In this document: one piece after another, positions 55,768-64,000 of the stretch
How positions within the stretch are numbered: position 1 is the first letter of the stretch
Layout of the letters: every line of letters starts with the position of its first letter
DNA from: Listeria booriae
Lineage (GTDB): Bacteria; Bacillota; Bacilli; Lactobacillales; Listeriaceae
Reading direction: 5' to 3'
DNA: 64,000 nt
Assembly: GCF_000766865.1 (NCBI RefSeq)
Contig: NZ_JNFA01000011.1
Coordinates: 522,019-586,018 of the forward strand
Program-made: the position numbers and the translations under genes
Notes under the pieces: generated by a model
Databases searched by the model: none
Seen by the model: the letters and a program-made list of their open reading frames with translations, nothing else
Told to the model about the DNA's origin: nothing

Positions 55768-56326
55768 CTAAATCCCTCCTCTCTCCATTGCTGTCCAGCG
55801 CGGTTCGCAAGTGTTGCAAAGCCAGCCGAAGCCTTCCTTTCACCGTTCCAAGCGGTATGCCAAAATGATCCGCAATTTTTTGCTGGGAATAGCCGTTAAA
55901 ATAAAACAAGTGAATCATTTCCTGCTGATTTTCCTTCAAATGTCCGATAGCTTGCTTCAAAATCTCTTTTTTCTCCTTCCATTCTAATATTTCATCCGGT
56001 GTCGGTTCATTATCCTCTAGTTTTTCCCGTTCTTCCTGCAATTCATAAGGAACTTCTTTTTGTTTACGCATGAGGTCAATGCTGAGATTTCGCGTCACCG
56101 TCAACAACCACGATGCGAATTTGCCTTTTGCAGAATCATATAAACCAGGTTTTACCCACAGTTTCATAAAAACTTCCTGCACGACTTCCTCTGCCTGCTC
56201 CTTACTCCCCGTCATTCGGTACGCAAAAGAAAACACTAATTTGTGATACTGATCATAGAGTTCCTCAAGCGCCGATTTGTCACCCTGCCCAATACGATTA
56301 TAAAGGTCAGTGTCATTTTCAGGCAT
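55754..56326 (-). CDS. ECF-type RNA polymerase sigma factor
   Basis: 190 aa from ATG 56326, six bases after GGAGG; ATG 56332 touches the RBS. Region 2 is ALEELYDQYHKLVFSFAYRMTGSKEQAEEVVQEVFMKLW...GKFASWLLTVTRNLSIDLMRK. Region 4 is QEMIHLFYFNGYSQQKIADHFGIPLGTVKGRLRLALQHLR. Divergent from the surface protein/sortase pair; both units have a TGATCC-N16-CGTWAG promoter, so autoregulation is expected. Confidence 0.93.
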   Translation of the reverse strand: MPENDTDLYNRIGQGDKSALEELYDQYHKLVFSFAYRMTGSKEQAEEVVQEVFMKLWVKPGLYDSAKGKFASWLLTVTRNLSIDLMRKQKEVPYELQEEREKLEDNEPTPDEILEWKEKKEILKQAIGHLKENQQEMIHLFYFNGYSQQKIADHFGIPLGTVKGRLRLALQHLRTALDSNGERRDLDERA

Positions 56327-56396
56327 ACTCATCCTCCCTTTCCCCAAGGTAAGTCTAGAATAGCACATTCCCAAGAAAAAAGTCCTTCTATAGAAA

Positions 56397-56424
56397 CTAA
56401 CGAACGAAAACCCTTTTTGGATCA
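56397..56424 (-). promoter_or_regulatory. ECF-type promoter of the sigma/anti-sigma operon
   Basis: Read on the - strand: TGATCC (56424-56419), 16 nt, CGTTAG (56402-56397), ~70 bp before the sigma start codon. Confidence 0.7.
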
Positions 56425-56445
56425 AAAAATAAATTTTAAAAAAAG

Positions 56446-56473
56446 TGATCCATTCCTTCTTTTGCTTCGTAAG
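56446..56473 (+). promoter_or_regulatory. ECF-type promoter of the surface protein/sortase operon
   Basis: TGATCC (56446-56451), 16 nt, CGTAAG (56468-56473), ~35 bp before ATG 56508. Mirror image of the sigma promoter with identical spacing. Confidence 0.75.
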
Positions 56474-56507
56474 CTATATGTAAAACAAATCAAAAGGAGT
56501 GGGAAAA

Positions 56508-57848
56508 ATGAAAATGAAAAAATGGTTAACACCAGTATTAGGCTTGGCATTAATAGTTTCACCGGTAACAGGGGCATACGCGGCAGAAACAACACCAACA
56601 GTCAAAACACCTGCATCTGATTTGCGGGCAACATTCGATTACTTACTATCAGAACACTACGCTTTAGCAGTGGACACGATGATAAAAACATATGATGGCA
56701 ACAAAGCAGCGCCAGAAGCAGCAAAAGCGCTAGACCAAAATGCGAAAGATATGGAACCAGCCATCGCATCTATATACGGTGAAGAAGGCGGAAAGCAATT
56801 CGAAGCTATCTTCGCACCACATAACGCCGCGACTGACGACTACGCCAAAGCTGTAAAAGACGGAGATAAAACAGCGCAAGACGCAGCAACAAAAGAAGTA
56901 AATAAATTCGTAAACGATATGGCGGTCTTCCTTTCCACGGCTACAGGCGGTAAATTACCAGAAGCAGGCGCAAAACAAGCACTTGCCGAACATGAAGCAG
57001 ACGTCCAACAAGTATTTGACCAATACGTAGCAAAAGATTATGAAGGCGCTTATAAAACCTATTTAGCAGGCTTTGAACAAATTTTCGGCGCTGGTAAAGC
57101 AATTTCAGGAGCTATCGTAGCGCAAAATCCAGATAAATTTAATAATACAAAACCTGACACAGCCGCCGCCGACTTACGTTCCGCGTTAACGATGCTTGGA
57201 AGCGAGCACTTCGCATTGGCAACACTAAGTATGGAAAAAGGCTATGACGGCGATCCGGACTACGACTATGTCAACTGGGCGCAAGATCAAAACACGGCAG
57301 CATTCAAAGCAGCATTCACATCAATCTATGGCGCGGATGCAGGCAATCAATTCGAAAAACTCTGGACTACGAATCATATCAACGCTCAAGCAGACTTAGC
57401 AGCAGCGACAGCAGCAAAAAACACAGACAACGAACAAAAAGACAAAACCCGTCTTACCAACACATTTGCCAATGACTTCGGTAATTTCCTAGCAACAGCC
57501 ACAGACGGTAACCTCCCAGCCAAAGATGCCATCGCAGCATTAACCCAGCATGAAACAACCGTAACAGACACATTCGATAAATATGTTTCCGCTGACTACG
57601 CAGGATCATACGCATCGTATCGCGAAGGCTACAAACTAATGTCAGGAATCGGCGAGAACCTAGGTGGAGCAATCGTTACACAATTCCCAGATAAATTTAG
57701 CGACAAAATGCCAACCAGCATGCCGAACACAGGAATGGGCGGCGAACAAACGAATCACAGCCTTGCCCTTTGGATAGGACTTAGCGCCATCATTCTCGCA
57801 GGAGCAGGATTCATCATTTTCCGCCAACAAAAGCAACAACACCGTTAA
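56508..57848 (+). CDS. sortase-anchored surface protein with two His-containing helical repeats
   Basis: 446 aa from ATG 56508 (AAAGGAG at 56493). Signal peptide ending AYA (~1-26). Two homologous ~175-aa alpha-helical repeats, each with three aligned His: SEHYALA / SEHFALA, APHNAA / TTNHIN and LAEHEAD / LTQHETT, suggesting metal or heme binding. The C-terminus has the MPNTG sorting signal, a hydrophobic helix and a KQQHR tail. MPNTG is an LPXTG variant probably read by the adjacent class F sortase. No family name recognised. Confidence 0.85.
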   Translation: MKMKKWLTPVLGLALIVSPVTGAYAAETTPTVKTPASDLRATFDYLLSEHYALAVDTMIKTYDGNKAAPEAAKALDQNAKDMEPAIASIYGEEGGKQFEAIFAPHNAATDDYAKAVKDGDKTAQDAATKEVNKFVNDMAVFLSTATGGKLPEAGAKQALAEHEADVQQVFDQYVAKDYEGAYKTYLAGFEQIFGAGKAISGAIVAQNPDKFNNTKPDTAAADLRSALTMLGSEHFALATLSMEKGYDGDPDYDYVNWAQDQNTAAFKAAFTSIYGADAGNQFEKLWTTNHINAQADLAAATAAKNTDNEQKDKTRLTNTFANDFGNFLATATDGNLPAKDAIAALTQHETTVTDTFDKYVSADYAGSYASYREGYKLMSGIGENLGGAIVTQFPDKFSDKMPTSMPNTGMGGEQTNHSLALWIGLSAIILAGAGFIIFRQQKQQHR

Positions 57849-57866
57849 AAAAATGAGGTGAAACCG

Positions 57867-58796
57867 ATGAAAATTTTTCTAACAAGTATCACTGCAATCG
57901 TTGCAATCATCATTTTGGCATTCGCGATTCATCCTTTTGCAACCGAAGACGAGCCAAAGATACAAGTCAAACACGACGAACAACCCACAAAAGGCAAAAT
58001 CGTAAGCCAAATCTCCGAATTCCCAATTTACGCAAAACAACAACGAGAAATCGATGCCATCCGAGCCGAGAAGCAAAAAGAACAGACAGGCATCACCCCA
58101 GTTCGGATTGAAATACCCGCAATTCAAGTTGACACAGCAGTGATACAAGTTGGAAAAACAGCAGACGGTCAGATGGAAGTGCCAAACAACATTGTCCAAA
58201 CAGGTTGGTACGAGCCGGGATACGCACCTGGTGGCCAAGGGAAAGCAGTTATCGCGGGTCATGTTGACAGCAAGAAGGGACCTGCCGTATTTTTCTATCT
58301 AAAGGAATTGCGAGCGGGAGATAAAATTTTTCTAACAGATAAAACGGGCAGGAAATTAACGTTCTCCGTTCAGAGTAAGAAGAGCTATCTCGCTGAGAAA
58401 GCGCCGATTGACGAGATTTTCGGTTCATCGGCGGATCGCTTGCTAAATCTGATTACCTGTACTGGCACATTTGATTACGAGCGGCGAACACATCCCGACC
58501 GGCTGGTAGTAACGGCAAAACTAACAAACGACAGCGCGTTGAAAAAAGACGTACCGAAAGCACCGACGAATTTAAAACGTGTAGGTGATAATATTACATG
58601 GCATGCGAATCGTGCGGCTGACGTTATCGGGTATCGAGTTTATCGGATAAAAGGTGATAAGCGGGTGAAGGTTGCTAGTGTGGCGGCGACGGAGAGGAAG
58701 AGTGTCGTTGCCAAGAAGAAGGATGGGGAGAAGATTGTGGTTGTGACGGTGAATAGTGATGGGATGGAGTCGGAGTTTGGATATGTAGTGGAATGA
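57867..58796 (+). CDS. class F sortase with C-terminal Fn3-like domain
   Basis: 309 aa from ATG 57867 (TGAGGTG upstream). N-terminal membrane helix (~4-24), then the sortase barrel with catalytic His in IAGHVDSKKGPA (~133), Cys in NLITCTGTFDYERRTHPDRLVV (~197) and Arg in HPDRLVV, the class F pattern. The last ~80 residues (PKAPTNLKRVGDNITWHANRAADVIGYRVYR) look like a fibronectin type III domain, unusual for a sortase. It probably anchors the preceding MPNTG protein. Confidence 0.9.
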   Translation: MKIFLTSITAIVAIIILAFAIHPFATEDEPKIQVKHDEQPTKGKIVSQISEFPIYAKQQREIDAIRAEKQKEQTGITPVRIEIPAIQVDTAVIQVGKTADGQMEVPNNIVQTGWYEPGYAPGGQGKAVIAGHVDSKKGPAVFFYLKELRAGDKIFLTDKTGRKLTFSVQSKKSYLAEKAPIDEIFGSSADRLLNLITCTGTFDYERRTHPDRLVVTAKLTNDSALKKDVPKAPTNLKRVGDNITWHANRAADVIGYRVYRIKGDKRVKVASVAATERKSVVAKKKDGEKIVVVTVNSDGMESEFGYVVE

Positions 58797-58880
58797 AGTG
58801 AGTGTGTGGTCTGTTTTGGGGTATGGCGATGGGAAACAATGTTTTTGTTTGCAGAGTGTGGCGTCACATTTAGCGCCTCC

Positions 58881-59001
58881 GGATCTAGCTTCACGGGCTA
58901 GCTCCTCGAAAACTTCACGCCCTCCATAAAAAGCAAGAGCGGCTTTTTCCTGCGGCCGCTCCAGTTTTTGTCGGAGCTGAACGAGCCCGTTCAGCTTTTC
59001 A
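58881..59001. repeat. structured intergenic repeat, copy B
   Basis: Second copy of the 51641-51760 element. Helices AGCT..ACGGGCT / AGCCCGT..AGCT, AGCTCC/GGAGCT and AAAAAGC/GCTTTTT; the paired changes relative to copy A keep base pairing. Confidence 0.8.
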
Positions 59002-59006
59002 GTGTT

Positions 59007-59028
59007 TTCTAATCAAATTCTAACAAAA
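59007..59028 (+). promoter_or_regulatory. tandem direct repeat upstream of the sRNA
   Basis: TTCTAATCAAA followed directly by TTCTAACAAAA, an 11-bp repeat placed ~45-65 bp before the sRNA start, as expected for an OmpR-type regulator (LisR controls lhrC in L. monocytogenes). Confidence 0.5.
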
Positions 59029-59072
59029 AACTCAGTAGAATCTTGTTTTGGTGGTTTATTATATAAACATAA

Positions 59073-59177
59073 GCTAACAACAAGCAAAACTAAGTTTCAT
59101 TTTTTCCCTTTTTAAAATGAAAACTTAACACTCCCTTTTTGACCAGCGTGGTTACTCCCTTTTCCGCGCTGGTTTTT
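59073..59177 (+). ncRNA. lhrC: LhrC-family small RNA
   Basis: About 105 nt, start estimated from TATAAA at 59062-59067. Hairpin A (AAGTTTCATTTT / AAAATGAAAACTT, 59092-59126) shows TTCCC in its loop. A single-stranded linker carries CTCCC (59131-59135). The terminator ACCAGCG/CGCTGGT (59142-59173) has CTCCC (59155-59159) in its loop and six T after it. Three UCCC motifs in these positions and location between cysK and folP (sul) match the LhrC family. Confidence 0.75.
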
Positions 59178-59253
59178 TGTTGTGCTCAAAAGCATGGTTG
59201 ACCGAAAAAAATACAATTCATGATATACTGATTTTAAAAAGGGGTGAACTTGG

Positions 59254-60072
59254 TTGAGGAAAACTTGGTTGAAGGAACATCCAACGATGGTGATGGGGAT
59301 TTTAAATATTACGCCTGACTCATTTTCGGATGGTGGAAATTACATAACGCAAGAGCAAATTAAAGCAAAAGCGATTGAAATGGCGAATGACGGCGCGGCT
59401 ATTATTGATATTGGTGGCGAATCAACGCGTCCGGGTTATCGTGAAATTCCAATCGACGAGGAAATCGAGCGTGTTATCCCGGCGGTCCGAGCTGTCCGCG
59501 AAGCGCTTCCGGATATTTGGATTTCTATTGACACGTGGAAATCAGAAGTCGCGCTAGCCGCGGTTCAAGCGGGTGCTGACATTATCAACGACCAGTGGGG
59601 CGCAAAACGTGATCCAAAAATCGCGCAAATCGCTGCCACATTCGGCGCACCAATTATTCTCATGCACAACCGAACCAATCGCGATTACACGAATTTCATG
59701 ACAAATGTCAAAGAGGACCTACAAGAAAGCATCGAAATTGCCAAAAATGCCGGAGTCCCAAATCATCATATTCTTTTAGATCCCGGTTTCGGCTTCGTAA
59801 AAACACCAGCGCAAAATTTAGAAGTTCTTCGCCGAATCGATGAGCTAGTCGCAATGGGTCACGAAGTCCTGCTAGGCACAAGCCGCAAATCCACTATCGG
59901 GCTCGTTCTTGATTTACCAGTAGACGAACGAATGGAAGGCACTGGCGCGACGGTCGTATACGGCCAAACAAAAGGCTGCACAATTTTCCGCGTCCACGAT
60001 GTCAGACCAATCCAACGCATGATCACGATGACAGATGCCATTCTCGGCAACACGGAAGCCCCACATAACTAA
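59254..60072 (+). CDS. folP: dihydropteroate synthase
   Basis: 272 aa from TTG 59254 (AAGGGGTGA upstream). Pterin site MGILNITPDSFSDGG (~13-27), GGESTRPG (~52), DTWKSEVALAAVQAGADIINDQWG, DPGFGFVKT and LLGTSRKSTIG. It condenses p-aminobenzoate with the pterin pyrophosphate and is the sulfonamide target. First of folP-folB-folK. Confidence 0.96.
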   Translation: MRKTWLKEHPTMVMGILNITPDSFSDGGNYITQEQIKAKAIEMANDGAAIIDIGGESTRPGYREIPIDEEIERVIPAVRAVREALPDIWISIDTWKSEVALAAVQAGADIINDQWGAKRDPKIAQIAATFGAPIILMHNRTNRDYTNFMTNVKEDLQESIEIAKNAGVPNHHILLDPGFGFVKTPAQNLEVLRRIDELVAMGHEVLLGTSRKSTIGLVLDLPVDERMEGTGATVVYGQTKGCTIFRVHDVRPIQRMITMTDAILGNTEAPHN

Positions 60073-60087
60073 GGAGGAATTTTAAAA

Positions 60088-60456
60088 ATGGATAAAATAT
60101 ACTTAAATGAACTAACATTTTACGGATATCACGGCGTTTTGCCAGAAGAAAATACACTAGGTCAAACTTTCATCATCTCATTAACACTTGGTGTATCCAC
60201 TGAAAAAGCCGGGAAATCCGACGAAGTAACCGATACAGTAAGCTACGCAGAAGTATACGAAACCGTCAAAGAAATCGCCCAACAAAAACAATTCAAGCTA
60301 ATCGAAGCACTAGCCGAAACAATCGCATCCACCGTTTTGCATGATTATCCGCTCATCAAAGAAATCACTGTCAAAGTGACCAAACCGAACCCACCGATTC
60401 CCGGTCATTACCACTCCGTGGCTGTCGAAATCACAAGGACGTCCAACCATGCCTAA
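60088..60456 (+). CDS. folB: dihydroneopterin aldolase
   Basis: 122 aa behind AAGGAGGA. Motifs LTFYGYHGVLPEENTLGQTF (~8-27) with the substrate Glu and VTDTVSYAEVYETV (~48), plus VTKPNPPIPGHYHSVAVEI at the end. It cleaves dihydroneopterin to 6-hydroxymethyl-dihydropterin. Its end overlaps folK by 8 bp. Confidence 0.96.
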   Translation: MDKIYLNELTFYGYHGVLPEENTLGQTFIISLTLGVSTEKAGKSDEVTDTVSYAEVYETVKEIAQQKQFKLIEALAETIASTVLHDYPLIKEITVKVTKPNPPIPGHYHSVAVEITRTSNHA

Positions 60457-60928
60457 CGCATACCTATCCATCGGAACAAATATCGGAAATCGCCAAGAAA
60501 ATCTCGAAAACGCACTAAAATCACTAAATCAAACCGAAAACATCAAAATCACACACGTTTCCAGTGTTTACGAAACCGACCCAGTAGGCTTCGAAGACCA
60601 AGATGCCTTCCTAAACATCGCGGTAGCCCTAGAAACAACACTAGACCAAGAAACACTCTTGCAAACAGGCCTAAACATTGAAACAGAACTAGGTCGCGTA
60701 CGCCTCATTCGCTGGGGCCCGCGCCTTATCGATATCGACTTACTTTTATATGATGACATCAAACAACAAAGCCCAACCCTAGAACTCCCACATCCAAGAA
60801 TGACCGAGCGCGCCTTCGTCATGATTCCGCTCCAAGAAATCGCACCAGACGTTGTAGCCCCACTTTTACAAAAAGAAGTTTTGCAAGACCAAGGCATCCA
60901 TAAAACCAAAATCAAGCTAGAGTGGTAA
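60449..60928 (+). CDS. folK: HPPK, 6-hydroxymethyl-dihydropterin pyrophosphokinase
   Basis: 159 aa. Family motifs AYLSIGTNIGNRQENLENAL (~4-23), VSSVYETDPVGFEDQDAFLNIAV (~36-58), and the signature RWGPRLIDIDLLLYDD (~89). It activates the pterin for FolP. Translation is coupled to folB. No clear terminator follows; dusB starts 114 bp later. Confidence 0.96.
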   Translation: MPNAYLSIGTNIGNRQENLENALKSLNQTENIKITHVSSVYETDPVGFEDQDAFLNIAVALETTLDQETLLQTGLNIETELGRVRLIRWGPRLIDIDLLLYDDIKQQSPTLELPHPRMTERAFVMIPLQEIAPDVVAPLLQKEVLQDQGIHKTKIKLEW

Positions 60929-61042
60929 ATTTGGCACTTGCACTTTGAGCGAGATGTGTTACCATAACAATATTGTTTTAAAAGGAGAAATCAAGCCGCA
61001 GTCTCGAGCGGTTATTCTATTTCAGGAAAGAAGGATTTAGCT

Positions 61043-62035
61043 ATGTGGAAAATTGGCAATGTACCAATTAAAAACAGAGTCGTCGTCGCACCGATGGCTG
61101 GAATTTCAAACTCTGCGTTCCGCCTAACCGTCAAAGAGTTCGGCGCAGGTCTAGTCTGCTGTGAAATGATAAGCGATAAGGGGATTGCTTACCGTAACGC
61201 CAAAACACTCGACATGCTCTACATTGACGAAAAAGAAAAACCGCTGAGCCTACAAATTTTTGGCGGTGAGAAACAAACACTAGTCGAAGCAGCCAAGTTC
61301 GTCGCAGAAAACACAACTGCTGACATCATCGACATCAACATGGGTTGCCCTGTTAACAAAATCATCAAATGCGAGGCCGGTGCCAAATGGCTTCTTGATC
61401 CAAATAAAGTATACGACATGGTTTCCGCAGTAGTAGACGCTGTCGACAAACCAGTAACCGTAAAAATGCGTATCGGTTGGGATGACGAGCACGTATTCGC
61501 CGTTGAAAACGCCCAAGCAGCCGAACGCGCAGGAGCAAGTGCAGTCGCAATGCATGGCCGTACTCGCGTTCAAATGTACGAAGGAAAAGCTGACTGGAAC
61601 GTCCTAGCCGAAGTGAAGAAGAACATCTCCATTCCATTCATGGCAAACGGAGACGTCCAAACACCCGAAGACGCCAAAGCAATTCTAGAACAAACAGGCG
61701 CAGACGGAGTTATGATTGGCCGCGCAGCACTAGGAAACCCGTGGATGATCTACCGCACCGTTCACTATCTAGAAACAGGCGAACTACTCCCAGAACCAGA
61801 ACCACGCGAAAAAATTGAAACGGCATTACTACATTTACAACGCCTTATCTCATTAAAAGGTGAAAACATCGCCGTTCGCGAATTCCGCCAACACGCAGCA
61901 TACTACCTCAAAGGCGCCCGCGGAAGCACCCGTGCCAAAGTTGCGGCAAACCAAGCAACCGAGTACACAGAAATGGAAGCCATTTTACGAGGCTTTGTTG
62001 ATCAGTACGAAGAGAAGAACCTAGCCAAACAATAA
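61043..62035 (+). CDS. dusB: tRNA-dihydrouridine synthase B
   Basis: 330 aa behind GAAAGAAGGA. FMN TIM barrel: [15 protein letters not shown] (~14), [22 protein letters not shown] with the catalytic Cys (~105), [19 protein letters not shown] (~171), [12 protein letters not shown] and [13 protein letters not shown]. It reduces specific uridines to dihydrouridine in tRNA. The position after folK is conserved in Listeria and Bacillus. Confidence 0.95.
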   Translation: MWKIGNVPIKNRVVVAPMAGISNSAFRLTVKEFGAGLVCCEMISDKGIAYRNAKTLDMLYIDEKEKPLSLQIFGGEKQTLVEAAKFVAENTTADIIDINMGCPVNKIIKCEAGAKWLLDPNKVYDMVSAVVDAVDKPVTVKMRIGWDDEHVFAVENAQAAERAGASAVAMHGRTRVQMYEGKADWNVLAEVKKNISIPFMANGDVQTPEDAKAILEQTGADGVMIGRAALGNPWMIYRTVHYLETGELLPEPEPREKIETALLHLQRLISLKGENIAVREFRQHAAYYLKGARGSTRAKVAANQATEYTEMEAILRGFVDQYEEKNLAKQ

Positions 62036-62040
62036 TATCA

Positions 62041-62074
62041 GAGTTGTCTCATTGCATTTTGAGGCAACTTTTTT
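62041..62074 (+). terminator. terminator after dusB
   Basis: GAGTTGTCTC (62041-62050) with GAGGCAACTTTTTT (62061-62074). Confidence 0.88.
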
Positions 62075-62134
62075 CAAATAAAACTAGAAAAACAAACCCG
62101 AAAGAGCGTATAATGAAACTATCTGTATAACTAG

Positions 62135-63652
<1,518 letters not shown>

Positions 63653-63660
63653 CCAACGAA

Positions 63661-63697
63661 ATCGTGTTTTTGCCATCATGCAGAAACACGATTTTTC
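63661..63697 (+). terminator. terminator of lysS
   Basis: ATCGTGTTT (63661-63669) with AAACACGAT (63684-63692) and T run. Confidence 0.9.
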
Positions 63698-63759
63698 TCC
63701 ATAAAAAAACCATTTAAAAAATCTTTTTTTAAAATGTGAACTTTTTTTGTCAAATACAC

Positions 63760-63788
63760 TTGCCAAGGTCTCAAAAACGTGATATATT
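63760..63788 (+). promoter_or_regulatory. rRNA operon promoter P1
   Basis: TTGCCA (63760-63765), 17-bp spacer, TATATT (63783-63788). Confidence 0.75.
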
Positions 63789-63853
63789 AGTAAACGTTCC
63801 AGCGAATAAATAAAACAACAAGAGAGTCAAATAAATTTTTTTGAAAAAAATAC

Positions 63854-63882
63854 TTGACAACAAACGCTGTGAAGTGTAAGAT
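63854..63882 (+). promoter_or_regulatory. rRNA operon promoter P2
   Basis: TTGACA (63854-63859), 17-bp spacer, TAAGAT (63877-63882), the arrangement of tandem Firmicute rrn promoters. Confidence 0.85.
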
Positions 63883-64000
63883 ATAAGAGTTGCTGCTAAA
63901 ACACTTTAGCGCTTCTGAATGACCTTTGAAAACTGAACAAAAAACAAAGATAAAACCAAGAAAACAGCAATGTTTTCAGGTAAGAATCGCAGGGCGGAAA
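63883..64000 (+). other. rRNA operon leader (pre-16S)
   Basis: Contains TTTGAAAACTGAACAAAA (63936-63953 region), the usual sequence of Firmicute pre-16S leaders and rrn spacers, followed by processing-stem sequence. The 16S gene itself is not reached. Confidence 0.75.

Larger units (their letters stand above)
58797..59253. other. intergenic region sortase-folP
   Basis: 457 bp without a protein gene. It contains repeat copy B (58881-59001), a tandem TTCTAA(T)CAAA motif (59007-59028), the LhrC-like sRNA with terminator, and the folP promoter region (TTGACC 59198-59203, GATATACT near 59222-59229). Confidence 0.75.

Noticed and set aside
63883..64000. Start of the 16S rRNA gene
   Set aside because: The conserved AGAGTTTGATC start is not reached before the window ends; only the leader is present.

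Overview
The window is a chromosomal segment of a low-GC Firmicute, almost certainly a Listeria of the 'sensu lato' group (environmental, nitrate-reducing species). Four things point there. The block pth-mfd-flippase-rqcP-divIC-S1 protein-tilS/hprT-ftsH-coaX-hslO-cysK-folP-folB-folK-dusB-lysS-rrn follows the Listeria order. tilS and hprT are fused into one ORF, a Listeria hallmark. An LhrC-like sRNA lies between cysK and folP (sul). The nitrate/nitrite genes exclude L. monocytogenes itself. The genus call is inference from content and order; no alignment was run.

1-13 kb: accessory metabolism. There is a partial esterase, a phosphatase/HAD pair, a YjdI/YjdJ pair, a GH1 enzyme with the phosphate-binding signature of 6-phospho-beta-glucosidases, a CocE-like hydrolase followed by a LysR regulator, a secreted GH18 chitinase behind two catabolite-responsive (cre) sites, a DUF308 membrane protein, an amidohydrolase, a LOG-family protein, a YdjC deacetylase and a two-gene fluoride channel.

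13-31 kb: an Asp2/XcbB-like hydrolase with no ordinary start codon; the queF-queC-queD-queE operon under a preQ1-I riboswitch; cell-envelope genes (LCP ligase, membrane-anchored polysaccharide deacetylase, 1162-aa WxL surface protein, SH3-C39 peptidase, coiled-coil lipoprotein); RNA ligase RtcB divergent from two WYL-type regulators; a phosphohexomutase; a PHP-type phosphatase; a small lipoprotein and an ASCH protein.

31-54 kb: the conserved housekeeping block, interrupted between rqcP and divIC by an approximately 8 kb respiratory island. The island carries siroheme synthesis (SirB, SirC, SUMT), assimilatory-type nitrite reductase NirB/NirD, the NreABC oxygen/nitrate sensing system and a membrane protein.

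54-59 kb: between cysK and folP lie a candidate sRNA, a 248-bp inverted-repeat element, and an ECF sigma/anti-sigma pair divergent from a sortase-anchored surface protein plus its class F sortase. The two divergent promoters are matching ECF-type promoters (TGATCC-N16-CGTWAG). A second copy of a structured repeat and the LhrC-like sRNA follow. 59-64 kb: folate genes, dusB, lysS and the tandem promoters and leader of an rRNA operon whose 16S gene begins beyond the window.

No transposase, prophage, CRISPR array or tRNA gene was seen. The most promising items are the self-contained ECF sigma/sortase F module, the covarying intergenic repeat (51.6 and 58.9 kb), the LhrC-type sRNA and the RtcB/WYL arrangement.
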